Assembly: GCF_026167665.1 (NCBI RefSeq)
Contig: NZ_CP098740.1
Span: forward strand, 3,100,001 to 3,164,000
Reading direction: 5' to 3'
Length of the DNA stretch: 64,000 nt
DNA from: Streptomyces drozdowiczii
GTDB lineage: Bacteria; Actinomycetota; Actinomycetes; Streptomycetales; Streptomycetaceae
Part shown: positions 18,104-28,026 of the stretch, in pieces
Position numbering within the stretch: the stretch's first letter is position 1
Layout of the letters: each line of letters begins with the position of its first letter
The notes under the pieces: generated by a model
Databases searched by the model: none
Told to the model about the DNA's origin: nothing
The model's input: only the letters and a program-made list of their open reading frames with translations
Translations under genes and position numbers: made by a program

Positions 18104-20548
18104 ATGGGGACGACCACACCACCGCGGACGCTCGCCGAGGCGCTGCGCGCCCGGGACGACGAGTCACTGGCCGGGCTGCTGCGGGCGCGGCCCGATCTCC
18201 TCTCCCCCGTGCCGGGCGACATCACGCAGCTCGCCACGCGCGCGGGCACCCGCGCCTCCGTCGTACGGGCCCTGGAACGCCTGGACCGGTTCGCCCTCCA
18301 GGCCGCCGAGGCGCTCGCGGTCGCGCCCGACCCGGCCCCGTACGAAACGCTGCTCGGGCTGCTGACCGGCGACGGGCAGGACGACGGCGAGCAGCGCGAC
18401 GACGAGGGCGCCGCGATCACCGAGGCGCTGCCCGGCGCGCTCGGGACCCTGCGCGAGCAGGCGCTCGTGTGGGGCGACGACGACCGGCTCCGGCTCGTAC
18501 GCACGGCACGGGAGCTGCTGTCGCCGTCGCCGCAGCACCCCTCCCCCACCGGCCTCGGGCCGACCGTCGCCGAGGCCACCGCGGGCATGTCCCCCGGCCG
18601 GCTCCAGGAGATCCTGGCCGCCGCCGGGCTGCCCGCCACGCACGACCCGGTGTCCGCGGTGGCGGCCCTGACCGGGCTGTTCACCGACCGGGCCCGGATG
18701 GGCGAGCTGCTGGACACCGCGCCCATGGAGGCCCTGGCCGTGCTCGACCGGCTCGTGTGGGGGCCGCCGTACGGGGAGGTCACGCCGAACCCCGCGCCGC
18801 CCGTGAAGTGGCTGCGCGACCGGGGGCTGCTGCTGCCCGTCTCGACCCGGACCGTCGTACTGCCCCGCGAGGCGGCGCTGCATCTGCGGGCCGGGCGCGC
18901 CCACCGGACGCCGGAGCCCCGGCCGCCCGTCGTGACGGCCGTCGCCGAACGCGATCCACAGGCTGTGGACAGCGCGGCGGCCGGCCAGGCGTTCCTGGCG
19001 GTGTCGACCGTCGAGGAGCTGCTGAAGCACTGGAACGGCGGCGGCCCGGCCGTCCTGCGCGCGGGCGGGCTGAGCGTGCGGGAGCTGCGGAAGACGGCCA
19101 CCGCGCTGGACGTCCAGGAGCCAGTCGCCGCGTTCTGGGTGGAGCTCGCCTACGCGGCCGGGCTGCTGGCCTCCGACGGCGAGGCGGACGAGCGGTACGC
19201 GCCGACGCCGGCGTCCGACGAGTGGCTGGAGCTGCCCGCGCAGGAGCGCTGGGTCTCCCTCGCGACGGCCTGGCTCACCGCCACCCGGACCTCCGGTCTT
19301 GTCGGCGGCCAGGACGCGAAGGGGCGGGCGCTGTCCGCGCTCGGCCCCGACCTGGACCGGTCCGCCGCGCCCGAGGTACGCCACCGGGTCCTCGCCCTGC
19401 TCGACGCGTTGCCGGCCGGCACCGCGCCCGACCCCGAGTCCGTGCTCGCCCGGCTCCGCTGGGAGCGGCCGCTGCGCGGGGCCGCCGCCACCGAGGGGAC
19501 CACGGATCTGCGGTCCCGGATCGCCCTGTGGACGCTGAACGAGTCGGAGCTGCTGGGCATCACCGGGCGCGGCGCGCTCGCCGGCCAGACCCGCGCCCTG
19601 CTCACCGAGGGGCCCGCGAAGGCCGCCGGGATGCTCGCCCCGCTGCTGCCGGAGCCCCTGGACCACGTCCTGCTCCAGGCCGACCTGACGGCCGTCGCGC
19701 CCGGTCCGCTGGAACGCCCGCTGGCCGACATGCTCGGCACGCTCGCGGACGTCGAGTCCAAGGGCGGGGCGACGGTGTACCGCTTCACGCCCGGGTCCGT
19801 GCGCCGGGCCCTCGACGCCGGGCAGACCGCCGCCGACCTGCACGCCTTCCTCGCCACGCACAGCCGTACGCCGGTGCCGCAGCCGCTGAGCTACCTCATC
19901 GACGACGTGGCCCGCCGCCACGGGCACCTCCGGATCGGCGCGGCGTCCTCGTACGTACGCTGCGACGACGAGGCGGTCCTCGGCGAGATCCTGGCCGACA
20001 AGCGGTCCGCCGCGCTGCGGCTGCGCCGGATCGCCCCGACGGTGCTGGCGGCGCGGGCCGACCCGGCGTCCCTGCTCGACGGGCTGCGCGAGATGGGGTA
20101 CGCGCCCGCCGCGGAGTCCGCCGACGGCGACGTCCTGATCACCCGGGCGGGCGCCCACCGCACCCCGCCCCGGTCCGCCCCGGCCCCCGTCCCCGAGGGT
20201 CCGCCCGTGCCGGACACCACGCTGCTCGGCGCGGCGGTCCGGGCGATCCGGGCCGGGGACAACGCGGCGACGGTGGTCAAGGCCCAGCCGGACACCGGCC
20301 CCGCCGCCCCGCCCGGCGCCCTCCCGCGCACCACCCCGGCCGAGACCCTGGTCACCGTCCAGGCCGCCGCGATGACCGGCTCCGCGGTGTGGATCGGCTA
20401 CGTGAACGCGGAGGGCGCCGCGAGCCAACGCGTGATCGCCCCGGTCCGCGTGGAGGGCGGTTACGTCACGGCGTACGACCACACGGCGGACGAGATCCGC
20501 ACATACCCCTTGCACCGCATCACGGGCGTGGCAGAACTCGCGGAGTAG
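18104..20548 (+). CDS. Helicase-associated (XPB/Ssl2-like N-terminal) domain protein
   Basis: An 814-residue protein from ATG 18104 (MGTTTPPRTLAEALRARDDE). It consists of winged-helix-rich segments (TQLATRAGTRASVVRALERL; GRLQEILAAAGLP; SVRELRKTATALDVQ) and a C-terminal half with PEPLDHVLLQADLTAVAPGP and VYRFTPGSVRRALDAGQTAA, the hallmark of the helicase-associated/XPB-Ssl2-like family. The WYL-like end reads SAVWIGYVNAEGAASQRVI. No Walker motifs are present, so it is not itself a helicase. It sits upstream of the XPB helicase gene, on the same strand and separated by the repeat island, an arrangement I recall from other actinomycetes. A partner or regulatory role in repair is inferred. Confidence 0.83.
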   Translation: MGTTTPPRTLAEALRARDDESLAGLLRARPDLLSPVPGDITQLATRAGTRASVVRALERLDRFALQAAEALAVAPDPAPYETLLGLLTGDGQDDGEQRDDEGAAITEALPGALGTLREQALVWGDDDRLRLVRTARELLSPSPQHPSPTGLGPTVAEATAGMSPGRLQEILAAAGLPATHDPVSAVAALTGLFTDRARMGELLDTAPMEALAVLDRLVWGPPYGEVTPNPAPPVKWLRDRGLLLPVSTRTVVLPREAALHLRAGRAHRTPEPRPPVVTAVAERDPQAVDSAAAGQAFLAVSTVEELLKHWNGGGPAVLRAGGLSVRELRKTATALDVQEPVAAFWVELAYAAGLLASDGEADERYAPTPASDEWLELPAQERWVSLATAWLTATRTSGLVGGQDAKGRALSALGPDLDRSAAPEVRHRVLALLDALPAGTAPDPESVLARLRWERPLRGAAATEGTTDLRSRIALWTLNESELLGITGRGALAGQTRALLTEGPAKAAGMLAPLLPEPLDHVLLQADLTAVAPGPLERPLADMLGTLADVESKGGATVYRFTPGSVRRALDAGQTAADLHAFLATHSRTPVPQPLSYLIDDVARRHGHLRIGAASSYVRCDDEAVLGEILADKRSAALRLRRIAPTVLAARADPASLLDGLREMGYAPAAESADGDVLITRAGAHRTPPRSAPAPVPEGPPVPDTTLLGAAVRAIRAGDNAATVVKAQPDTGPAAPPGALPRTTPAETLVTVQAAAMTGSAVWIGYVNAEGAASQRVIAPVRVEGGYVTAYDHTADEIRTYPLHRITGVAELAE

Positions 20549-20610
20549 GCCCACCGTCCGCCCCCGACCCCGTAAGCCCGCGCCCTGCGGGCCGCCCGCG
20601 CACAATCAAG

Positions 20611-20892
20611 CCCGTCCGGCGCTTGAGGACGGAACCGGTGCGCCCGGTCCGGGGCGCGGGCTTCCGTCCTCAAACGCCGGACGGGCTGGGTTTCTCCGGC
20701 CATGCCCCGCGCCCCACGGGCCGCCCCCGCAGTCTCAAGCCTGTCCGGCGCTTGAGGACGGAACCGGTGCGCCCGGTCCGGGGCCAGGGCTTCCGTCCTC
20801 AAACGCCGGACGGGCTGGGTTTCCCCGGCCATGCCCCGCGCCCCACGGGCCGCCCGCACAAAATCAAGCCCGTCCGGCGCTTGAGGACGGAA
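20611..20892. repeat. 129-bp tandem repeat built from paired inverted elements
   Basis: Copies of CCGTCCGGCGCTTGAGGACG start at 20611, 20740 (one mismatch in the stem) and 20869, exactly 129 bp apart. The reverse-orientation partner TTCCGTCCTCAAACGCCGGA lies at about 20662 and 20791, again 129 bp apart. The unit therefore contains one forward and one reverse element plus a GC-rich spacer containing GCCCCACGGGCCGCC. It fills the 447-bp gap between the helicase-associated gene and the XPB gene. No open frame of merit is present. It could terminate transcription between the two genes. Confidence 0.85.
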
Positions 20893-20995
20893 CCCTCGGC
20901 CCCGGTCCGGGGGACTGCGCGCGACGGGCCCACGACACACCGCCCCCACATGCGGCACACTGGACGTTTCCCCCGAGCCGGAAGGGCCAACGCGC

Positions 20996-22639
20996 GTGAG
21001 CGGACCCCTCATCGTCCAGAGCGACAAAACGCTCCTCCTCGAAGTCGACCACGAGCAGGCCGACGCCTGCCGTCGGGCCATCGCGCCGTTCGCCGAGCTG
21101 GAGCGGGCGCCCGAGCACATCCACACGTACCGGCTGACCCCGCTCGGGCTGTGGAACGCCCGCGCGGCCGGGCACGACGCCGAGCAGGTCGTGGACGCGC
21201 TCGTGACGTACTCCCGGTACCCCGTACCGCACGCGCTGCTCGTCGACATCGCCGAGACGATGGACCGCTACGGCCGCCTCACCCTCTCCAAGCACCCCGT
21301 GCACGGGCTCGTCCTGACGACGACGGACCGGCCGGTCCTGGAGGAAATCCTGCGGTCGAAGAAGGTCCAGCCCCTGGTCGGGGCGAGGATCGACCCGGAC
21401 ACCGTCGCCGTGCACCCCTCCGAGCGCGGCCAGGTCAAGCAGACGCTGCTCAAGCTCGGCTGGCCCGCCGAGGACCTCGCCGGTTACGTGGACGGCGAGG
21501 CGCACGCCATCGAGCTGGACGAGAGCGGCTGGGCGCTGCGCCCGTACCAGCAGCAGGCCGTGGACGGCTTCTGGCACGGCGGGTCCGGCGTCGTCGTGCT
21601 CCCCTGCGGCGCCGGCAAGACGCTCGTCGGCGCGGGCGCGATGGCGCAGGCCAAGGCGACGACGCTGATCCTCGTCACGAACACCGTCTCCGCCCGCCAG
21701 TGGAAGCACGAGCTGGTGAAGCGGACCTCGCTGACCGAGGACGAGATCGGCGAGTACAGCGGGACCCGCAAGGAGATCCGGCCGGTCACGATCGCCACCT
21801 ACCAGGTGCTCACGACCCGCCGGAAGGGCGTCTACCCGCACCTGGAGCTGTTCGACTCCCGCGACTGGGGCCTCGTGATCTACGACGAGGTGCACCTGCT
21901 CCCCGCGCCCGTCTTCAAGTTCACCGCCGACCTCCAGGCCCGCCGCCGCCTCGGCCTGACCGCGACCCTGGTCCGCGAGGACGGCCGCGAGTCGGACGTG
22001 TTCTCGCTCATCGGCCCCAAGCGGTTCGACGCGCCGTGGAAGGAGATCGAGGCGCAGGGCTACATCGCCCCGGCGGACTGCGTCGAGGTCCGGGTCAACC
22101 TCACGGACTCCGAGCGCCTGGCGTACGCGACCGCCGAGGCCGAGGAGAAGTACCGGTTCTGCGCGACCACCGCGACGAAGCGGAAGGTCACCGAGGCGCT
22201 GGTGCGCCGGCACAAGGGCGAGCAGACCCTGGTCATCGGGCAGTACATCGACCAGCTGGACGAGCTGGGCGAGCATCTGGACGCCCCGGTCATCAAGGGC
22301 GAGACGAGCAACGCGCAGCGCGAGAAGCTGTTCGACGCGTTCCGGCAGGGCGAGATCAACGTGCTCGTGGTGTCGAAGGTGGCCAACTTCTCCATCGACC
22401 TGCCCGAGGCGACGGTCGCCATCCAGGTGTCGGGGACCTTCGGTTCGCGCCAGGAGGAGGCGCAGCGCCTGGGCCGGGTGCTCCGCCCGAAGGCCGACGG
22501 GCACGAGGCGCGGTTCTACTCGGTCGTCGCGCGCGACACGATCGACCAGGACTTCGCGGCGCACCGCCAGCGCTTCCTGGCCGAGCAGGGCTACGCGTAC
22601 CGCATCGTCGACGCGGACGAACTGCTGTCGGAGAGCTGA
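20996..22639 (+). CDS. XPB-type superfamily 2 DNA repair helicase
   Basis: A 547-residue ATP-dependent 3'-5' helicase. It has an N-terminal damage-recognition-like region, Walker A at about 203-210 (PCGAGKTL), motif Ia (LVTNTVSARQW), the DEVH box (YDEVHLLP, about 297), motif III (GLTATLVREDG), a VVSKVANFSIDLP segment and motif VI (EEAQRLGRVLRPK). These match bacterial XPB/ERCC3 homologues. The GTG start at 20996 has a GGAAGGG site about 10 nt upstream. It is probably a nucleotide-excision or recombination helicase paired with the helicase-associated protein encoded before it. Confidence 0.93.
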   Translation: MSGPLIVQSDKTLLLEVDHEQADACRRAIAPFAELERAPEHIHTYRLTPLGLWNARAAGHDAEQVVDALVTYSRYPVPHALLVDIAETMDRYGRLTLSKHPVHGLVLTTTDRPVLEEILRSKKVQPLVGARIDPDTVAVHPSERGQVKQTLLKLGWPAEDLAGYVDGEAHAIELDESGWALRPYQQQAVDGFWHGGSGVVVLPCGAGKTLVGAGAMAQAKATTLILVTNTVSARQWKHELVKRTSLTEDEIGEYSGTRKEIRPVTIATYQVLTTRRKGVYPHLELFDSRDWGLVIYDEVHLLPAPVFKFTADLQARRRLGLTATLVREDGRESDVFSLIGPKRFDAPWKEIEAQGYIAPADCVEVRVNLTDSERLAYATAEAEEKYRFCATTATKRKVTEALVRRHKGEQTLVIGQYIDQLDELGEHLDAPVIKGETSNAQREKLFDAFRQGEINVLVVSKVANFSIDLPEATVAIQVSGTFGSRQEEAQRLGRVLRPKADGHEARFYSVVARDTIDQDFAAHRQRFLAEQGYAYRIVDADELLSES

Positions 22640-22661
22640 GGAAGGGGCACGGGTGCGGCGG

Positions 22662-22832
22662 TCAGCGCCGCCGCACCCCCGCCTCCTCCGCGTACTCGCC
22701 GAGGACGACGACGCCGAAGGCCGCCTGCGCGAAGACCTTCACGGCACGCAGGGCGCCGGAGGCGCGGTTGTGGGGCTGACCGGGGGCCGCGGTGGCCCCG
22801 GTCCTTCGCGGGTCAAGGGTGACGGTGCTCAT
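22662..22832 (-). CDS. Small conserved protein, 56 residues
   Basis: Starting at ATG 22832 it reads MSTVTLDPRRTGATAAPGQP, a short linker, then a hydrophobic helix with acidic and basic ends (VKVFAQAAFGVVVLGEYAEE) and an Arg-rich tail. I recall similar small proteins in this position in Streptomyces. It converges with the XPB gene and is divergent from helD. The helix could be amphipathic or membrane-associated. Function unknown. Confidence 0.6.
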   Translation of the reverse strand: MSTVTLDPRRTGATAAPGQPHNRASGALRAVKVFAQAAFGVVVLGEYAEEAGVRRR

Positions 22833-23180
22833 GTATCCATGGTGCTCCGGACGGGTACGCCGTGGCGTCGCCCCGCAGACGGAAGCGCACCGCCCCGCGC
22901 GTACGCCTCCGGTCGCACGGCATCCCCTACGGGAGGGATGACCCACCCCCGTAAACCATTCGCGCCCACCCCCCGCCCCCGGTACACTCCCCGGTCTGCC
23001 CGCCTCCCGCACCGTGGTACCGGCGGCCCCCGAGGGGCCGTGCCGGCAGCCGGGGGAGCGCCGCCGACCGGACGGAAACCGGCCGACAACCGTACGCACG
23101 ATCGATCCCCGAGCGGACCGCACACCCCCCAAGGGTGGGACGCGGTCCGTCGTCCTGCGTTGAATGCCGGAGGCAACACC
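22833..23180 (+). other. helD upstream region with strong stem-loop
   Basis: This roughly 350-bp region precedes the helD GTG. At 23020-23046 the arms CCGGC...GGCCCC and GGGGCC...GCCGG form a near-perfect GC stem with a tiny loop about 135 nt before the start, inside what is probably the leader RNA. I looked for the 19-bp rifamycin-associated element reported upstream of some helD-type genes and did not find it. Promoter elements cannot be assigned with confidence. Confidence 0.45.
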
Positions 23181-25243
23181 GTGCCCGCGCACGAATTCGA
23201 GAGCGACACCACCACCGACCCCCTCGCCCATGAGCGCGCCCATCTCGCGGCGTCCCGCGCCGCGTTGCGCGCCATGCGGGAGGACGCCCAGGCCCTGGAC
23301 ATCCGCGACGTCACCGCGAACTGGGTGAACGCTGCCGTGCTCCAGGCGCAGATCGACGAGCGGATCAAGTCGCTCGCGGACCTGGCCCACACCCCGCTGT
23401 TCTTCGGGCGCCTGGACTATCTGCACGTCGTCGGGGCGGAGGAGGCGGAAGGCGCGGAGGGCGAGCAGTTCTACATCGGGCGCCGCCATGTGCACGACGC
23501 GCAGGGCGACCCGATGGTCATCGACTGGCGCGCCCCGGTCTCCCAGCCGTTCTACCGGGCATCCCGCAAGGCCCCGCTGGACGTCGGCCGCAGGCGCCGC
23601 TTCGGCTACACCGGCGGCGACCTCACCGCGTACGAGGACGAGCACCTGACCGACCCGGCGGAGGCCGAGCAGACCAGCAAGCTGCTCCAGGCGGAGATCG
23701 AGCGCCCGCGCGTCGGCCCCATGCGGGACATCGTCGCGACGATCCAGCCCGAGCAGGACGAGATCGTCCGCAGCGAGCTGGGCGGCACGGTCTGCGTGCA
23801 GGGCGGCCCCGGCACCGGGAAGACCGCCGTCGGCCTGCACCGGGTCGCGTATCTGCTGTACGCGCACCGCGAGCGCCTGGCCCGCACCGGCACCCTGGTC
23901 GTCGGCCCGAACCGGTCCTTCCTGCACTACATCGAGCAGGTGCTCCCGGCCCTCGGCGAGCTGGAGGTCAAGCAGGCGACCGTCGAGGACCTGGTCACCG
24001 CGCAGATCGAGGTCCGGGGCGCGGACGAGGCCCCGGCCGCCGTCGTGAAGGGCGACGCCCGCATGGCGGAGGTGCTGCGGCGCGCGCTGCGCTCGCACGT
24101 CACGCCGCCGACCGAGCCGGTCATGGTGGTGCGCGGCTCGCGGCGCTGGCGCGTACCGGCGTACGAGATCGAGGAGATGGTCCAGGAGCTGCTGGCCCGG
24201 GACATGCGCTACGGCGCCGCGCACGAGGCGCTGCCCCAGCGCATCGCGCACGCGGTCCTGGTGCGGATGGAGCAGTCCGGCGAGGCGCCCGACGACCGGG
24301 TGCAGAATTCGGTGGCCCGCAATCCGGCGGTGAAGGCGGCCGTCAAGGCGATCTGGCCGGCCGTGGACCCGGCGAAGCTGGTCCTGCGGCTGCTGTCCGA
24401 CGCGGAGTTCCTGGCGGAGCACGCGGAGGGGCTGCTGACCGAGGACGAGCAGAAGGCGATCCTCTGGACCAGGCCGGCGCGCAGCGTGAAGACCGCCAAG
24501 TGGTCGGCGGCGGACGCGGTGTTGATCGACGAGGCGGCGGACCTGGTGTCCCGTACGCACTCGCTCGGCCATGTCGTGATCGATGAGGCGCAGGACCTCT
24601 CCCCCATGCAGTACCGCGCGGTCGGCCGCCGCTGCTCGACCGGTTCGGCGACCGTCCTCGGCGACCTGGCGCAGGGCACGACGCCCTGGTCGACGCAGAG
24701 TTGGGAGCAGGCGCTGCACCACCTGGGCAAGGCGGACGCGCTGGTGGAGGAGTTGACGGCCGGTTTCCGCGTGCCGCGCGATGTGATCGCGTACGCCTCC
24801 CGGCTGCTCCCGGTGATCTCGCCGGGGCTGACGCCGGTGGAGTCGGTGCGTGAGTCGCCCGGTTCGCTGTCCGTACGCGAAGTCACGGAGCTGGACGCGG
24901 CGGTCGTCGCGGCCTGCGAGGAGTCCCTGACGCACGAGGGCTCGATCGGCCTGATCGCCGCCGATGCCCGCATTCCGGCCCTGGCCGAGGCGCTGACGGC
25001 GGCCGGTCACACGTACCTCTCCCCGGCCAGGAGACGACCGCCGAGTCCCGGCTGACCCTGGTCCCGGCGTCGCTGGCGAAGGGCCTGGAGTACGACTACG
25101 TGGTGCTGGACGAACCGGCCGCCGTGGTCGACGGCGAACCGGACGAACGCACGGGCCTGCGCCGCCTGTACGTGGCGCTGACCCGTGCGGTCTCCGGCCT
25201 GACGGTGCTTCACGCAACGCCGCTGCCGGAGGAGTTGGCGTGA
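23181..25243 (+). pseudogene. helD: HelD-type RNA polymerase-recycling ATPase, frameshift before the last helicase motif
   Basis: From GTG 23181, the N-terminal coiled-coil (HERAHLAASRAALRAMRED) leads to the HelD signature VIDWRAPVSQPFYRA, Walker A GGPGTGKTAV (about 208-217), a VGPNRSFLHYIEQVLP segment and the Walker B-like VVIDEAQDLSPMQYRA. At 25021-25028 the frame is lost; one added G gives HTYLSPGQETTAESRLTL, then KGLEYDYVVLDEPAAV and LRRLYVALTRAVSGLTVLH, ending at TGA 25241-25243. The restored length of 687 residues fits actinobacterial HelD proteins, which release stalled RNA polymerase; the S. venezuelae HelR relative gives rifamycin tolerance. Which class this one belongs to is not resolved. 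Confidence 0.82.
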
Positions 25244-25294
25244 CGAAGTGAACGGGGGCGGGGGCCCTCGTCCACCCCCGCCCCCGCCCGGTCA

Positions 25295-27931
25295 TCAACC
25301 GGCCGTGCAGGCCCGCCCGTTCAGCTTCACGGTGCCCGGGTCGGCTGCCGGGCCCGTGCGGCTGCTGTTGAACCCGAAGTCGATCGAGGCCCCGGGGGCG
25401 AGCGTCCGGTTCCAGGACAGCGGCGCGGCCGTCACCGTCCTTCCGTACTGGTCGATTTCGGCGCTCCAGGTGTGGCTGAGCTTCTGGTCACCGGGCAGCA
25501 GCCAGGTCAGCGACCACGGGGTGACGGCCTTGCTACCCGTGTTCTTCACCGTGACCGTGGTGGTCGAGCCGGTGTTCCACGGGTGCGAGGAGTACGTCAC
25601 CGCGCAGGCCCGCTCCGGGCCCGTGGCGTCGCCCGCGTCGTCCAGGTAGGAGGCGATGTAGGCCAGCGGGGCGTTCCAGTTGATCGCGACCTCGTTGGTG
25701 GCGTACGAGCCGTTGTCGTCCAGGTAGCACATCGCGGCGGCGCACCCCTTGAGCTTCGACGCGGCCTCCGGGTCGCCCGAGGCCGGGGCGGTGAGGTTGG
25801 GCCCGCCCGCGAGGGACCCGGCCGGCGGGTGCGGCAGGGACGGGTCGGACTCGTGCGCCCAGAACCGGTGGTGCTGGTTCTGCGAGTACCGCTCGCCGTA
25901 GCCGGTGACGTACGACTGGTTGAGCGGGTTGCGCCCGAAGAGGTAGTCCGCGCCGCGCAGGACCGCGTCCCGGTAACCGGTCCTACCGGTGAGGTCGGCG
26001 GCGGTCGCCAGCACGATCATGTTGTTCAGGACCTGGCTGTTCGAACCCCAGGCGTAGTTCAGGTCCTTGGGCGCGTACGGCACGCCGTACAGCTGGTCCT
26101 CGGTCTGCGCCTCGTACCGGTCGGCGGCGGTCGTCACGACGTTCCGTACGTCCGCGAGCTGGGCGGCCGTCAGGTCGTTCGGGACCGTGGCCAGGGTCAG
26201 CACGCCGAGCCCGGCGGTGCCGCCCCACCACATCCCGCCGTCGGCGGGGAAGGCGACGTCCACGTCACCGTGGACCGGCGATCCGAGCAGCGCCTGGCGG
26301 TAGGCGTCCTTACCGGTCGTGGTGAACAGCTCGGCTGCGGCCCAGTAGAACTCGTCGCTCACATCGTTGTCCTCGTACGTCCCGCCCCCGACGCCGTCCG
26401 CCGGGCTGGCGAGCACGTCCGGGTGCGCCTTCGCGGCGGCCCACGCCGTCTCGGCGGCGGTACGGCACCGGGCGGCGAACTCCGCGTCGAACGGGGCGTA
26501 CAGCCGGGCGCACTGGGCGGCCGTCGCGGCGAGGTTCAGGGTCGCGGCGGTCGTCGGCGGGTGCAGTTCGCGCTGCTCGGGGTCGAGTTCGGGGCGCATC
26601 GGGATGCCGGTCCAGTTGGCGTCGTGCACCTTGTGGTGGACCATGCCGGCCAGCGGCTCGCCCGCCGGGACCTGCATGCGCATCAGGAACTCCAGCTCCC
26701 AGCGCGCCTCGTCCAGGATGTCCGGCACGTCGTTGCCGTGCTCGGGCACCCGCAGCGCGCCGTCGCCCAGCTCGGCGGACTCGGCGCCGTCGGCGGTCAG
26801 CGTGCGCTCGTAGGTGTCCATCAGCTCGGCGACCGCGATGCCGCCGTTCACCACGTACTTGCCGTGGTCCCCGGCGTCGTACCAGCCGCCGCGCACGTCG
26901 AGCCGGTAGTCGCAGACGCCCGCCTGGCAGGGCACGTCCGTGTCGCCCTTGTTCGGGGCCACCCCGAGGTGCCCGGCCGGGCGCGCGTACTCCTCGCCGA
27001 CCAGGTCCGCGTCGATCGCGATGCCGCTGCGGTTCTGGTAGAAGTACGCGAGCGAGTCGGACCGGAGGCTGTCGTAGAGGTCCGCCCGGATCGAGAAGGG
27101 CTCGCTGACCTGCCCGTCCGCCTCGATCGTGAAACCGTCGCCGGTGGCGGTGGCGGAGCTGAAGTCGAAGGTGTGCACGTTCTGCCGCGAGGTCGGGTCC
27201 TCGCCGCCGGGCGTGGTCGCCCCGCTCGCGACGGTCGTCCCGTCGGCCGCCTTCAGCGCCCACGGGAGCGGGTCGGAGGCGTCGGTGACCAGGGTGCCGG
27301 TCTTCGGCCCCTTGGGGAGATAGCCGACCTGGTTGACGCGCACGGGCGACCCGGTGTCCGGCTCGTAGACGGGCGGCTCGGCGCCCCCGCGCAGCGACAC
27401 GTCGTCCACGCAGAAGGTGGCCGCGTTCGCGCCCCCGCCGACCTGGAAGGCCACCTGCGCGGCGTCCTGGTCGGCGGACGCGGTGAAGACGTGCGTGTGG
27501 ACGGCCGCCTCGACCCCGATCTGATCGGTCGCGGACAGGTCGGCGGTGTACGGGTCGGTCGCCATCTGCACGTTCGTGTGAATGGACAGCGGTACGGTCG
27601 AACTCGCCGTGTACGTCAGGGTGTACGCCTCCCCCGCGACGAGCGGGAGGTCGTTCTGCCCGATGATCGCGTCCCACGGGTTGGCGGTCCCCGCCGGCAC
27701 GTCGGCACACAGCCGCCCGTCCACCACGGCGACCGGCGCGTTGGCCGTCGACCACCAGGGCGCGACCCCCGCGGAGAAGTCACCATTGGTGATCTGCTCC
27801 GGAGCGGGGTCGCCGTCGGCGGCGACGGCACCGGGCGCGCTGAGAATGCCGCCACAGAGCGCGGCAGCGGCCAGCACACCGAGCACACGGCGTCTGCGCC
27901 GGAGGAATGCGGGGGGTGGGGAGGCGTTCAC
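25295..27931 (-). CDS. Secreted GH9 cellulase with CBM4/9-like and CBM2 modules
   Basis: GTG 27931 (MNASPPPAFLRRRRR) has an AAAGG site 7-11 nt upstream and gives a signal peptide ending SAPGAVAA; longer starts would overlap the CebR boxes. Order of modules in the 878 residues: CBM4/9-like (ITNGDFSAGVAPWWS) about 45-185, an Ig-like CelD N-domain (VRVNQVGYLPKGPKTGTL) about 195-285, the GH9 (alpha/alpha)6 barrel about 290-740 with RGGWYDAGDHGKYV catalytic Asp residues, GERYSQNQHHRFW His and ATNEVAINWNAPL catalytic Glu, and a C-terminal CBM2 bounded by Cys (ACAVTYSSHPW to NGRACTAG). It hydrolyses beta-1,4-glucan outside the cell. Confidence 0.93.
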   Translation of the reverse strand: MNASPPPAFLRRRRRVLGVLAAAALCGGILSAPGAVAADGDPAPEQITNGDFSAGVAPWWSTANAPVAVVDGRLCADVPAGTANPWDAIIGQNDLPLVAGEAYTLTYTASSTVPLSIHTNVQMATDPYTADLSATDQIGVEAAVHTHVFTASADQDAAQVAFQVGGGANAATFCVDDVSLRGGAEPPVYEPDTGSPVRVNQVGYLPKGPKTGTLVTDASDPLPWALKAADGTTVASGATTPGGEDPTSRQNVHTFDFSSATATGDGFTIEADGQVSEPFSIRADLYDSLRSDSLAYFYQNRSGIAIDADLVGEEYARPAGHLGVAPNKGDTDVPCQAGVCDYRLDVRGGWYDAGDHGKYVVNGGIAVAELMDTYERTLTADGAESAELGDGALRVPEHGNDVPDILDEARWELEFLMRMQVPAGEPLAGMVHHKVHDANWTGIPMRPELDPEQRELHPPTTAATLNLAATAAQCARLYAPFDAEFAARCRTAAETAWAAAKAHPDVLASPADGVGGGTYEDNDVSDEFYWAAAELFTTTGKDAYRQALLGSPVHGDVDVAFPADGGMWWGGTAGLGVLTLATVPNDLTAAQLADVRNVVTTAADRYEAQTEDQLYGVPYAPKDLNYAWGSNSQVLNNMIVLATAADLTGRTGYRDAVLRGADYLFGRNPLNQSYVTGYGERYSQNQHHRFWAHESDPSLPHPPAGSLAGGPNLTAPASGDPEAASKLKGCAAAMCYLDDNGSYATNEVAINWNAPLAYIASYLDDAGDATGPERACAVTYSSHPWNTGSTTTVTVKNTGSKAVTPWSLTWLLPGDQKLSHTWSAEIDQYGRTVTAAPLSWNRTLAPGASIDFGFNSSRTGPAADPGTVKLNGRACTAG

Positions 27932-27967
27932 CAGGGACCTTTCGTCGTGGGGACGGAAGAGGCGTGA

Positions 27968-27981
27968 TGGGAGCGCTCCCA
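27968..27981. promoter_or_regulatory. CebR operator 1
   Basis: TGGGAGCGCTCCCA is an exact match to the 14-bp palindromic CebR operator. It lies 36 bp upstream of the cellulase GTG on the minus strand, where bound CebR would block transcription until cellobiose or cellotriose releases it. Confidence 0.9.
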
Positions 27982-28012
27982 CAGCAGACGGGCATGCCGG
28001 GGAGGCGCGCCA

Positions 28013-28026
28013 TGGGAGCGTTCCCA
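28013..28026. promoter_or_regulatory. CebR operator 2
   Basis: TGGGAGCGTTCCCA differs from the CebR consensus by one base in the centre. It sits 45 bp from operator 1 centre to centre, giving the cellulase gene a two-site operator. Confidence 0.85.

Noticed and set aside
20611..20892. CRISPR array in the periodic repeat island
   Set aside because: Spacers between repeats are themselves repeated, units contain both orientations, and no cas genes are nearby.
22840..23180. Rifamycin-associated element upstream of helD
   Set aside because: The expected 19-bp GGGGCTTGCGGCAAGCCCC sequence is not present in the leader.
25021..25243. Separate small gene after helD
   Set aside because: The segment carries the missing C-terminal helicase motifs of HelD in the next frame and lacks a start signal.
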